NCBI GenBank assembly: GCA_045565995.1
Contig: JBJLEF010000001.1
Span: 1,860,001-1,924,000 of the forward strand
DNA: 64,000 nucleotides
Reading direction: 5' to 3'
DNA from: UBA721 sp002705165
Lineage (GTDB): Bacteria > Planctomycetota > Planctomycetia > Pirellulales > Pirellulaceae
Of the stretch, positions 27,647 through 37,700 are shown piece after piece (positions within the stretch are counted from its first letter, which is position 1; each line of letters begins with the position of its first letter). Both the position numbers and the translations under genes were made by a program. The notes under the pieces are model-generated. The model made no database searches and was not told where the DNA came from. It saw only the letters and a program-made list of their open reading frames with translations.

Positions 27647-28170
27647 TGGAACTCACGAAGAAAGCTGTGGAAGCAGGTGATATGACTCGTGAACAAGCGA
27701 TGCAGCGTTATAATGCCTGGCGTCAGCGTAATGGTCTTGACCGCGAGCAAGCTGATCGCCCCGATACTGAAGGTGCACCGCAACGCGGCCCTCGTCCGGA
27801 GCAACGTCCCAATGCACCACCTGCCGAATTGCGTGAGGAAGCAGGTCGAATATCACTGAAACTACGTCAAGCTGTCGAAGCTGGCGATATTACTCCGGAG
27901 CAAGCAAGAGAGCGATTTAATCAGTGGCGGGAACGTCAAGGAACGAATGCTCCACAACGGAGACCTCAGGAGCGGCCCGCTCCTACTCGTGATGCTGCTG
28001 CTGCCGCCGCTGATGTTCGAGCTCAAGGTGGTCGTATTTGGGCTGAATTGCGAGAGGCAGTCGAAGCTGGTGATATGACTCGTGAGCAAGCAGCTGAGCG
28101 TTTCAACCAATGGCGAAGTCGCATGTCCAGCGCCGCTCCGTCGCGTCCTGCCACAAAGATTAGGCCATAG
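27439..28170 (+). CDS. C-terminal part of the frameshifted repeat protein (three EAGDxTxEQA modules)
   Basis: Open frame that continues the Gln/Gly/Arg repeats of the upstream reading frame (GPQGRPDHGAQQRGPQ) and then encodes three related ~30-residue helical modules: KKAVEAGDMTREQAMQRYNA, RQAVEAGDITPEQARERFNQ and REAVEAGDMTREQAAERFNQ, each ending in a WR pair. They are separated by Pro/Arg/Gln-rich linkers. The 5' boundary given (a GTG inside the repeats) is the edge of the open frame, not a likely initiation site. If the frameshift is real, this part is untranslated; if it is an assembly error, it is the C-terminus of the exported protein beginning at 26681. Confidence 0.7.
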   Translation: MAPQGRPDHGAQQRGPQQRGPQGRPDHGPQQRGSQGGEAWQGKPQSAHGQSRERISTPPQDKRAEAARLMELTKKAVEAGDMTREQAMQRYNAWRQRNGLDREQADRPDTEGAPQRGPRPEQRPNAPPAELREEAGRISLKLRQAVEAGDITPEQARERFNQWRERQGTNAPQRRPQERPAPTRDAAAAAADVRAQGGRIWAELREAVEAGDMTREQAAERFNQWRSRMSSAAPSRPATKIRP

Positions 28171-28323
28171 AATATTCTTCAAGGACCGCATGGGAAATAA
28201 GATGAGGAAGTTTAGATTTTTTACTAGAGATCGCAATGTATAAGAGTACTTAACTACTTGTTTAAATGATCTGGATGAAGCAAAAACCTCTTTGGATTTA
28301 ATGCCAAACTCCGAAGAGAGAAT

Positions 28324-28365
28324 CCCCCTTAGTGACTTACGAGTGTTTGTTACTAAGGGGTTTTT
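28324..28365 (+). terminator. Rho-independent terminator in the 28171-28565 gap
   Basis: CCCCTTAGTGAC (28325-28336) pairs with GTTACTAAGGGG (28349-28360), one G-T wobble, followed by TTTTT. It ends transcription of the repeat-protein gene. The remaining ~200 bases up to the next gene are AT-rich and hold no other feature I can support beyond a presumed promoter. Confidence 0.88.
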
Positions 28366-28565
28366 GATGAATCGATGTTAAATTGGAGGTTTCAGGGTAA
28401 TCAGGGGTGTTAGAGCAGTGTTTTTTATAGACCCTCAAACTAAGGGTGAAAGCTGTTTTTTTGTTGCGTGCTTAGCCGATACTCTTTAGTATCAGGGAAT
28501 CATCCATATTAAAGAAGCATACCTTTCTAATGGTAAAAGATGCGATCGGCATAAGGGAACGGGTT

Positions 28566-30689
28566 ATGGTACGTACACTGCTATTATCATTAGTGGCACT
28601 TACTTTTCTAATTACCAATTCTCAAGCTGAGACGATTGACTCAGTTTTGAAGTCGGAAAATACTTCCCTTGGAATTACAAAATCGACTGTAGGCCTGGTT
28701 GATGACATGGCCTTTATTCGTCGAGCCAGTGTGGATTTGATAGGTCGTATTCCGACTTTGCAGGAATTGAAAGAATATCAAACCTGGCCGGCTGAAAATC
28801 GTCGAGACATGTTGGTGGAGCAACTTGTCGAACATCCTCGGTTTGCTGATCGATGGACGGTGTTTTTCGCTGATCTTCTTCGCTTGCGAAGTAATGTCAC
28901 TGGTGGCTCGGCTTTGATCGCGCATGTTCACCGTAGTATCCGCGATGATGTTCCCTACAACGAGTTAGCGGCTTCGCTGATTGCTACCAATGGAAAAGCG
29001 GGGCGAAGTCCTGAAGTTGGATTTATTCTTGGAGACAACGCTGACCCCCTGGCCATGGCGAGTGTTACAGCACAGGTCTTCATGGGGGTTCGCATTGGTT
29101 GTGCTCAATGTCACGACCATCCATTCGACGTTTGGACTCGAAAAGATTTCTACAGCGTAGCAGCATACTTCGGAAAGACACGACGCTTTGAAAGTAACTT
29201 CACCCGAGTTGTTTACACCTCCGAAGGTGAACAGACATCCGTACTTTGGCCGCCAGAAGACGAGGCAGAAGAATCAGAACGTAAAGCGATGGTTCCTGCA
29301 TTTCCGTTCCCTATGATTGATACTAAGCAAATGCCAGCATTTATTGTTCGATATAAGGCTTTACTTAAGAAACAGGCAGATGCAGTCGCTGCGAGGGATA
29401 ACTCACCGTCACTCGACGATCTGCTTGCAGATGCGGAAGGCAAGATTGAAGCGGCTACGGGGGAAGGGATTAACATAGCGGTGGCTGAAGCTCGGGAAGA
29501 GATCAATAAAATTGATGTGAAGGCGAGCCTCTACAGACGTAGTGAATTTCGTGAAGCACTGGCCGAGCAAATCACCAGTCCACGCAACCGTTTGTTTGCT
29601 GAATCATTTGTAAACCGAATCTGGCACGATTTAGTTGGCCGTGGATTTGTGGAACCTGTCGATGATTTCAGGCAAGACAATCCGGCAAGCCATCCGGAAA
29701 CTCTGGCTTTTATCGCAGATGAATTTGTTGCTAACGGCTATAGCTTCAAGCAACTTGTGAAGTCGATAGTGCAATCGGATATCTATCAGCAAAAGCAAGT
29801 ACCGTTGGACGTAACTGAACTTGAGCAGGAAGAGTTGGAAGTGGCTTTCCTGGCAACGCCGATGCGACGTATGCTGAGCGAATCATTGTATGACAGTATT
29901 GTCACGGCTGGACATCTGTTTGATTTGAAATATCGAACGGGTGAAAATGAGAGGATTATCGAGCAGGAAGTTCGTGTTTTACTGGCGGCGGATGGTGAAC
30001 CTGAGAAATTAGAGTCAACTGGCGTCCAAGATTTGTCCGGTGGGCAGTCTGAGATGACAAATCAGGCTATGGCTGCGATGAATAACGGCGGCGGAGCAGG
30101 GTATACACTCGAAGATGCGATTGAACTTGATTTCGATGCATTACTTGAAGAGGAAGATGAAGTTGAATTAGATCGGATGGTAGCAAAGAGTCAGGAAGAA
30201 CTTGAAGCTGAGCGTATGCAAATGGAATCTCAACGCCGTCCTCGCCCGGGTATGAAGTACGAAACCAAAGTTGTCAAACGTACGGTTGATGATAATCCAC
30301 GATTCAGTTCAGCCTTGCGTATGGCTACCCCGGCACCGGTTGGTCACTTTGTAAGAGTTTTTGGACAGACTTCACGTAATGATCTGGGAGAAGCTCGTGA
30401 TGATAATCCGTCCATGCGTCAGTCCCTGATGATGCTTAACGGCCGATTAACTCATGAGGCATCTCGAGTTGGAACTCTTGAGCCGGTAGCCAAATATCTG
30501 ACCGAGGGGAAGTTGCAGTTAGATAAGGCAATTGAGTTGGTATATCACGAAATCCTAACTCGGGATCCGTCGTCAGGCGAATTGGCCTGGGCGAAAGAAA
30601 TTATTGTCGAAGCGAAGACTCTCACTGCAGGTGTGGCGGACTTGCGCTGGATCATGATGAATAGTAACGAATTCCGATTTTTGCCGTAG
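28566..30689 (+). CDS. DUF1549/DUF1553 domain protein
   Basis: 707 residues from ATG 28566 (AAGGGA about seven bases upstream; an in-frame start at 28530 would precede the signal peptide LLLSLVALTFLITNSQAE). The N-terminal DUF1549 domain includes AFIRRASVDLIGRIPTLQEL, HPRFADRWTVFFADLLRLR and the hallmark IGCAQCHDHPFDVWTRKDFY with a CxxCH motif. The DUF1553 domain (from about residue 330) has SPRNRLFAESFVNRIWHDLV, GRGFVEPVDDFRQDNPASHP and SDIYQQKQ. These proteins are hugely expanded in Planctomycetes and are usually paired with DUF1501, as here. Role unknown; a part in polysaccharide handling has been proposed. No N-terminal cytochrome-like PSCyt1 domain is present. Confidence 0.92.
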   Translation: MVRTLLLSLVALTFLITNSQAETIDSVLKSENTSLGITKSTVGLVDDMAFIRRASVDLIGRIPTLQELKEYQTWPAENRRDMLVEQLVEHPRFADRWTVFFADLLRLRSNVTGGSALIAHVHRSIRDDVPYNELAASLIATNGKAGRSPEVGFILGDNADPLAMASVTAQVFMGVRIGCAQCHDHPFDVWTRKDFYSVAAYFGKTRRFESNFTRVVYTSEGEQTSVLWPPEDEAEESERKAMVPAFPFPMIDTKQMPAFIVRYKALLKKQADAVAARDNSPSLDDLLADAEGKIEAATGEGINIAVAEAREEINKIDVKASLYRRSEFREALAEQITSPRNRLFAESFVNRIWHDLVGRGFVEPVDDFRQDNPASHPETLAFIADEFVANGYSFKQLVKSIVQSDIYQQKQVPLDVTELEQEELEVAFLATPMRRMLSESLYDSIVTAGHLFDLKYRTGENERIIEQEVRVLLAADGEPEKLESTGVQDLSGGQSEMTNQAMAAMNNGGGAGYTLEDAIELDFDALLEEEDEVELDRMVAKSQEELEAERMQMESQRRPRPGMKYETKVVKRTVDDNPRFSSALRMATPAPVGHFVRVFGQTSRNDLGEARDDNPSMRQSLMMLNGRLTHEASRVGTLEPVAKYLTEGKLQLDKAIELVYHEILTRDPSSGELAWAKEIIVEAKTLTAGVADLRWIMMNSNEFRFLP

Positions 30690-30766
30690 TGCCAGAGTCG
30701 AAAACAATAGACAGAACATTTTAGTAACGAAGATTGGTAACTATACCAAACAGGAGAATCAAACCC

Positions 30767-32020
30767 ATGGCATGTAACGATTACAAGCTTAGCCGAAGAG
30801 CAATGATGGGCGCTACTAGTGCTTCAATCCTCGGGTTTAGTATCCGTGACCTTTTGGCATACTCTGGTGCAGACCATGAAGCTAAAGCAGAACATGTGAT
30901 TTTGTTCTGGAACGGTGGCGGAATGTCACATATCGATACCTGGGATCCTAAGCCGGGACGGCCTACTCAAGGTGAATTCAATCCGATTAACACATCGGCA
31001 CCCGGGATCCAGATTTCTGAGATCTTCCCGAAGCTCTCGAAACAAATGCATAACGCGGCTTTGATTCGTTCGATCGCCGGGACCCAGGGAGCTCATGGTC
31101 GTGCTAGTTATAATCTTCAGACCAGTTATTTACCGGGACCAAACCTGCGTCATCCGGGAGTTGGTTCGGTGGTTGTTCATGAGCTAGAAAATAACAGCGA
31201 TCTGCCGCCCTATATTACGATCAGTGGCCAGGCTCCTCGAGCCAGTTATCTTGGTCAGAAGTGTGAGGCTTACTATGTCGCAGCTCCAGGTGAAAAAGAC
31301 CCCTACCTCGCATTCCCGTCAGGGATTAGTCAGGTTCGAGGCGATCGTCGTCTTGAGCAACTGGCTAAGTTTAATCAGCGATTTTTGGATAAGAAAAGTG
31401 ATACACGTCTGACTTCGACTCAGACGTCTATCGAAGATGCCGTCCGTCTGATGCGTTCGCCAGCGTTGGAAGCTTTCGAACTGGACAAGGTTGGTTCTAA
31501 AACGTTGGAACGCTATGGCGACACGAACTTTGGTCGCGGAGCTTTGATGGCAAAACGACTAGTAGAGAAAGGTGTCCGGTTTGTTCAGGTGAACCGCGGT
31601 GGTTTTGATACGCATGGCAATAATTTCCCAGCGATGTCAAATCACGGCGAAGTGATGGACCCTGCACTGGCTTCGTTGATGGAAGATCTGAGTGAGTCGG
31701 GAATGTTGGAAAAGACGATGGTTATTATGCTCAGCGAATTCGGAAGAACACCTCGGATTAATGACAATGCAGGGCGTGATCACTGGGCGTCCGTCTTCAG
31801 TTGCTTTATGGCTGGCGGCGGTATCCAGGGAGGCCAGGTGATTGGTTCTTCAGATGAAGACGGAGCGATGCCGAATGATCGTCCGGTTCAGGTTGCTGAT
31901 ATTCATGCAACTTTGTGCCATGCGATGGGTATTGATCATGAGAAAGAAGTGATGACACCACTGCTTCGTCCGATGAAATTGGTTGATAACGGAGCTCCGG
32001 TTATGGAGCTGTTTAGTTAA
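30767..32020 (+). CDS. DUF1501 family protein with Tat-type signal
   Basis: 417 residues from ATG 30767 (AGGAG at 30752). LSRRAMMGATSASILGFSIR is a twin-arginine-like signal. The DUF1501 domain, related to alkaline phosphatase/sulfatase folds, shows ILFWNGGGMSHIDTWDPKPG, RSIAGTQGAHGRASYNLQT, RFVQVNRGGFDTHGNN and MLSEFGRTPRINDNAGRDHW, which hold the expected metal-site His and Asp residues. It is the standard partner of the DUF1549/DUF1553 gene 77 bases upstream, and the two are presumably co-exported and co-functioning. A terminator follows at 32067. Confidence 0.92.
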   Translation: MACNDYKLSRRAMMGATSASILGFSIRDLLAYSGADHEAKAEHVILFWNGGGMSHIDTWDPKPGRPTQGEFNPINTSAPGIQISEIFPKLSKQMHNAALIRSIAGTQGAHGRASYNLQTSYLPGPNLRHPGVGSVVVHELENNSDLPPYITISGQAPRASYLGQKCEAYYVAAPGEKDPYLAFPSGISQVRGDRRLEQLAKFNQRFLDKKSDTRLTSTQTSIEDAVRLMRSPALEAFELDKVGSKTLERYGDTNFGRGALMAKRLVEKGVRFVQVNRGGFDTHGNNFPAMSNHGEVMDPALASLMEDLSESGMLEKTMVIMLSEFGRTPRINDNAGRDHWASVFSCFMAGGGIQGGQVIGSSDEDGAMPNDRPVQVADIHATLCHAMGIDHEKEVMTPLLRPMKLVDNGAPVMELFS

Positions 32021-32066
32021 TCCGTCAGCCAGTTTATTACGCTCTAGTTAATAAGTTCTATAATGA

Positions 32067-32107
32067 AACCTGGCTTGCCAAGTAGATTTGGTTGGCCGGG
32101 TTTTTTT
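32067..32107 (+). terminator. Rho-independent terminator after the DUF1501 gene
   Basis: AACCTGGC (32067-32074) pairs with GCCGGGTT (32095-32102), one T-G wobble, with a T run to 32107. It separates the DUF1549/DUF1501 pair from the large TPR/ExbBD cluster and argues against translation starts before about 32110 for the next gene. Confidence 0.85.
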
Positions 32108-32163
32108 GTCGCTTGAGGCGACACTACAATTTGATTGATCATAAGATCGAGGTATTCAGGATT

Positions 32164-34629
32164 ATGTTGCGTCCCCCCCTCTACGCAGTAGGCCTCTCGG
32201 TAGCCGTTGCTCTTCTCGTCTTCCCTCCTTTCACTAAGGTGATTGCTCAGGATCAGCCGGACTCGGTGGCTCCTTCCGGCATGCGTGGGTCTTTGGTGGA
32301 AGACCGTGCTGCTCGCCAGTTGATTGATGCTGGTGATGCCCGTATGGATGCCAATGAGACTGAGAAGGCATTGGAGATTTGGAAGTCGGTCATCGAACGA
32401 TATCCGCGAAGTCGGGTGCGCTTTGCAGCGCATATAAAATTGGGGAAATATTATCTTGATCGGGAACGAGCTTATGATCGGGCCAGAACTCACTTTGAAG
32501 AAGTAACGATTGAAGATAACCGTGATGATGATCAGCGTGCGGACGCATTGCTAAATGTCGGTATCTGTCACTACTGGTCCCGTTTGTACGGCAAGTGTTT
32601 CCAGGTTATGCGAGACGTGATTGAAGAGTTTCCTGTTAGCCCCCAAGTAAATCAAGCCTATTACTACATCGGGTTGGGGCACTTTCAGCAGGGACACTAC
32701 AGTCGAGCGATTGATGCCCTGGAAAAAGTCGGGACGACGCTGACTGATGAAGATAGTAACAACGAAAAGCTCGAAGCCGGGAAACGGTTTTTTGTCAAGG
32801 TTGAGGATGCTGATCTGGCTGTGCTCGATGCGGAAGATAGTGTCGATGTTGTTTGTAAGTCATCTGGAGGAGACGAAGAGGTTGTGAAGTGTTTCCCGAT
32901 CGGGCGTAATGTTCGGATCGTACTTGGATCCGTTCAGACAGGGCTTGGTATTCCCAAACCAAACAATGGAACACTGGAAGTGAAGGGTGGAGATACAGTA
33001 CAGGTGTTGTATACCGATGCGCATACGGAAGAAAAACAAGTTGATGTCGAGGTCCTGTCCGAAGTGACTGTCGTTGGTGACGGCGTGGTGCAATTCAAGG
33101 ACGGTGCCTTCCGTGAATCTTTGAATGGTGTCGTGATCGGAAAGACGGCCAATATTGAAATTGTGGATGCTGATCGTGATGTGTCGGAAAATGCTGATTC
33201 CATTGAGGCCACGATCTCTATCTATCGACGCAAGACCGATGAAGAAATTGAAAATGAGAAGGCCGAATTGATTGCTAAGGAAGGAGTTCCGGAAGGAGGG
33301 AACCCTCCTGCTAAGACATCGCTTGACGATATTCCCCTGTTTGACGAGGAAGAGGAAAACGTTGATCCTTTCAAATTAATAGAAACGCTGAAAGTGACTC
33401 TGGCTGAAGTTAAAGTTGAAAGACAGCGTAAACAGATCTTGGTTGTGCCGGGAGAAGGTGGCGAGGTATTGGAAAATCCGGCGGCAACAGTTGAGCCGCT
33501 GATAACAGAAGAGACTCAAACGGCAGATGCGAAAACGGTTGCGGGTCAGGAGGCATCGGCTACTTCGCCACAGCAAGAGGTGATTGAAGATGAAGCGGAA
33601 GCCAAAGCCGTGCATAGTGGCGTGTTTCGAACGACAATTGCCGTTGTGCGAGCAGAAGACGTTATGGCAGATGCTCAATTGCAGGCAATGCCCGGGGATC
33701 AGATTCGCATTACCTATGAAGATCAGTTGCATACAGGAGAAGGAGTTGCTGTATTGACTTCGAAGGGTCGATGTCTGGAGGGTAATATTGGCGGTGTTCG
33801 TGTTACACGTGCATTGATTTCTGATGAAGAGTTACGAGTGCAGACTCAGTTGAAGACGGCAGATGCCTTGACTCGTATCGGAAATCGATACAAAGAGTTC
33901 GGTTTGAAAAAGAAAGCTGAAGAGAAATACGGTCAGGCCTTGGGTGTGTGTGAACGGATCATGCCGGACGTTCAAAAGCTTCGTGGTCGACTGCTTGAAG
34001 AGACTTATGTTCAACTATGGCATATTTATTTTGAGATGGATCGCTTGAATCTGGCCGCTGCTATGTGTGAGCGATTACAGCGTGAGTTCCCTGCTAGTGG
34101 TTTTGTCGATGATGCTTTGTTGCAGTTGGCAGATGTGGCTCGGGTCGAGGGAGATCTTAATCGAGCGATTGGTATTTATACCCGATTGGCAAATATGAAA
34201 ACGAGTCAATTGCGAGGGGAAGCTCAGTTTGGCATCGCGGAGTGTTTTGAAGCGATGGCAGATGCTCAAACGAGTGAAGCGGGCGCAGCTCAGTTAAAAG
34301 ATAAAGCATTTCAGGAATATAAGAAGGTATACGACCAGTTCCCTGAAAGTGGTCGGGTTGGAGAAGCGGTTGCCAAAATGGCGAACCACTACTACCTGCA
34401 AAAAGATTATTCGCGAGCGATTGATACTTTCGAGACGGTGCTTGAGAGTCATCCGGATGCGCGTTTCCTGGACGTTATATTGTTCAATTATGGTCGTTGT
34501 TTGTTCCGTATGAATCGACGCGGTCCTGCACGACAGCGATTTGAACAATTAATCGCAGACTTCCCGGAAAGCACCTTGGCTCAGGAAGCTAAGAAAATTG
34601 CAGAAGCTTTGAAGAATGCTGGTTTTTAG
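32164..34629 (+). CDS. Exported TPR protein with central beta modules
   Basis: 821 residues from ATG 32164; an in-frame start at 32092 lies inside the terminator and before the signal peptide (LYAVGLSVAVALLVFPPF). N-terminal TPRs span about residues 45-205 (LNVGICHYWSRLYGKCFQVM, YYYIGLGHFQQGHYSRAIDA). Residues ~210-570 carry beta-rich modules (IEIVDADRDVSENADSIEAT, VHSGVFRTTIAVV, PGDQIRITYEDQLHTGEG) interrupted by acidic linkers. C-terminal TPRs of tol-pal/YbgF style fill ~575-815 (SRAIDTFETVLESHPDARFL). The same TPR-beta-TPR plan is enlarged in the next gene, so the two are probably related partners. First gene of the ExbBD cluster. Confidence 0.82.
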   Translation: MLRPPLYAVGLSVAVALLVFPPFTKVIAQDQPDSVAPSGMRGSLVEDRAARQLIDAGDARMDANETEKALEIWKSVIERYPRSRVRFAAHIKLGKYYLDRERAYDRARTHFEEVTIEDNRDDDQRADALLNVGICHYWSRLYGKCFQVMRDVIEEFPVSPQVNQAYYYIGLGHFQQGHYSRAIDALEKVGTTLTDEDSNNEKLEAGKRFFVKVEDADLAVLDAEDSVDVVCKSSGGDEEVVKCFPIGRNVRIVLGSVQTGLGIPKPNNGTLEVKGGDTVQVLYTDAHTEEKQVDVEVLSEVTVVGDGVVQFKDGAFRESLNGVVIGKTANIEIVDADRDVSENADSIEATISIYRRKTDEEIENEKAELIAKEGVPEGGNPPAKTSLDDIPLFDEEEENVDPFKLIETLKVTLAEVKVERQRKQILVVPGEGGEVLENPAATVEPLITEETQTADAKTVAGQEASATSPQQEVIEDEAEAKAVHSGVFRTTIAVVRAEDVMADAQLQAMPGDQIRITYEDQLHTGEGVAVLTSKGRCLEGNIGGVRVTRALISDEELRVQTQLKTADALTRIGNRYKEFGLKKKAEEKYGQALGVCERIMPDVQKLRGRLLEETYVQLWHIYFEMDRLNLAAAMCERLQREFPASGFVDDALLQLADVARVEGDLNRAIGIYTRLANMKTSQLRGEAQFGIAECFEAMADAQTSEAGAAQLKDKAFQEYKKVYDQFPESGRVGEAVAKMANHYYLQKDYSRAIDTFETVLESHPDARFLDVILFNYGRCLFRMNRRGPARQRFEQLIADFPESTLAQEAKKIAEALKNAGF

Positions 34630-34723
34630 TCGTGCGAATTCGCTTCGTGTTCTTTCTATGGATAGCTTCGTAACACTTCATTGATTGATTTCCGCTGGAA
34701 AATATACAGAAAAAATAAAAACG

Positions 34724-37700
34724 ATGAACATGCAACTCAATAACACCTGTTTTCGATTAGCACTACGCCCGTTTTTGATTTTGGCAGTAGTGATGACGAC
34801 GTCAATTTCCATCGTGGGAAGTGTTTACGGACAGGCAGAGGAGGACCCGGTCGCTGAAACCTCTGCCATTAACCAACGGTTGAGTCAGCTCGAATCGGAG
34901 CTAGGAAAGTACAAAGACTCTGCTCCGGAGGCAGCAAATTTGATGCTCCAGTTGGTGGATGAATATTACAGGCATGGTCGTGGTCTTGGATTGGTGCGAA
35001 TTTGCCAACGCTTTACCCAAGTGCACTTTAATCATCCTAAGCACCGTGAAATGATGCTTAAGCTGATTGATGGTCAACAGGTGTTATCACGTAATAACGA
35101 ACTCATTGTGGCTTGTCGGCAACATTTGGAACTTTATGGTGCATCTGGAGAAGCTGCGGCGATTGAAATTCGATTAGCCGATGCGCTGGAGCAAACCACG
35201 GATCGTGAAGGAGCTGCTAAAGCAGCGGAAGTGGTCTGGAAACGATACGGGAATTCAGTGATCGGTAAGAAGTACGTCGAACGCGCGGTGTATATCTACC
35301 AGAGTTTGCCTGGCAACGAACTGCAGACTCAGGCAGCAGTGTTGTCAGAAGAAGCAATGGAGAAGATTCCAGCTAAGGATTTCGCGAGGGCGATGGGGCT
35401 CAATGCTGTTTATCTTTATTCCCGACTTTCCCAGCGTGTTGAGTCTAACCGTGTGATTAACCGCATGTTCCAGCGAGGGCTCGCTGGCGATAGTGTACAG
35501 CAACGCGCCTCCTATTTACAGATGGCATCAAATTACGAGCAGCTTCAGCAGTACACCAATGCCGCGAGTATGTATCAGCGGGCCCGGCAGATTCGAGACG
35601 ATGCGGACACGTTCTATAAACAGGCAATGGTTGTCTATAGCAGTAAAACGAATCCCGGTCAGACAGAAGGGCTGTTGAATCAATTCAAGCAAAAGTATCC
35701 GGCTGATGAACGGAAGTGGATTCTACAACAGTATGTTGCTTTTCAGTATTACGGAGCGATGAATAATGCGAAAGCTCTCCAGTTGATTCGTGATGGCTTG
35801 CAGGGTGATGCGGTAACTCATAATGCGGGTGCCGTGTTTGTCACCCTTAACGGTTCAGAGCCAGCGAAATTGCAGGACACAGAACGAGTGATACGTGATG
35901 CGATTAATAAGTCAAAGAATCCCGCTTCCCGAGCCAAGCTCTACAGGATCCTTGCCTTTGGTATCTATCAAGGTGAAGCCTTTAATCAGAATCGGGCCTT
36001 GCAGTTATGTCGGGAATTCCTATCACGCTATCCGGATGGTGGAGGTGATACGACTTATATGATTGACTACCTTTTCAAAAACTCGGTGGATGACAATTCC
36101 TTCCGCAATGACGTCCGTATGGTTCTCGCCTCGCGGAAGAAATTTCTCCAGCATTCAGGTTTAGTTTCCTATCCAGCTGCTTGGGTTCAGGCCAATCGGA
36201 GTCATAAGGATTACAAAGCCAGATCCCAGATTCTCAAACAGGAGCTTGCAACCGCCGATAACGATCCACTGGTCAAGCTGTGGGCGCAGTCTGGTGGGAA
36301 TACGAAGAATGCGGCTGCGATCCGCCAACAACTTCTTGAGTCGGGACATTTTAATGCCATGAATAATGACATGGCGGTGAGAAAATTGACCGAGCAAACA
36401 TCTTATTACCGTAGTTATGCACCAACAGCTGATCGTGGACTTGGTAACAAGTATTATGCTTTGTGGATTCGTCGTTTTCCTAACGACCTCAAGGTGGCTG
36501 CGGACTATCTCTATATGGCAACCACGTACGGGACGCCTGAAGATTGTCGCTCGGCACTTCAGCATATGCTTCGTAAGGATCCGCAAAACGCTACGTCTGA
36601 TACCTTTAATCGAATGTTAACCTGCGCTGCGCGTAACGAAGATGCCAATCTTGGGCGTCAGGCATATAACTGGGTTCGTCGAGAAGAACAGCAACATGGC
36701 GTTCAGGCTTCAAGCCTGACAGCAATGGGGGATATTCTCACCGAATTGAAACTGGCTGATCTGGCAAAAGAGAGATATCAAACGGGCGCCAGTCTTCCGG
36801 TATTAACTTCGGATGGAAAACAGTGTATTGACCGTCTTGCCGCACTCGAGGAGGATCCTGCCAAACGCCAGCAGGTGTATGAGGCCGCCTTACGTAAAGT
36901 CTCAGATCAATTTGGTTCGCTGATGCATAGCATTATCTCGCTCCGTCTTGCTCCAGAGGAAGGTAAGACGATTGATTGGAATGCTGTGCTGACACTACTC
37001 GAGCAAACACGTGATCGTGATTTAGATCGGCCATTCACTTCCTGCGGCCTTGATGTAAACACTTGCGTAGGATATCTCTCGACTTTAAGAGGCTCTGAAA
37101 ATCTGGAACCTGCTCAGATTCGGCAATACATGGAGCGTTTTGTGAAGCTTGATCTTCCATTGGTCTCGTCGGTCGCACAATTGCTAATTCTTAACGATGA
37201 CGAAGTCGTCAAACCGGAACAGATGGCAATTTTGTTGATGTATCAAAAAGCAACGTACAACTGTGGGGAAACTTCTCAGGGATTTGATCAACTTACCCAG
37301 TTTGCAAAATCAGCGGCTGCGAATCAGCAACATGTAGAAGCGACGACGATTGGTACGGGGATTTTAGCTAACTTTGCCTCCGTCGACGAAGCTCGTCGTA
37401 AGGCGGTACGGGACCTGGTCAGTCGTAGCTATACACAGATCGGCGAAGTTGGTTTGACAATTGATGAAGATAGTCCTATCGCACCCTTGTTGCAGGCAGC
37501 CCTTTACTTACGTCTTGGAGATCAAGAATTAGCCTTTGATCTATATAGCGAAAACGTAGATCTGTTTAGTGAACATCGTGAGCTGATGCCAGTGGACCTT
37601 GTCGAGTTTGTTGTCGAGCGCTTAATTGCAGCAGGTGGCGACGAAAACTTTGATTATGTCGAAGATCTTGTGCGAACCTGGTTAGTGAAAAATAGTGAGT

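Noticed and set aside
32092..32163. Upstream start for the 821-residue TPR protein
   Set aside because: The first bases lie in the stem and T run of a terminator, and the signal peptide starts at 32164.
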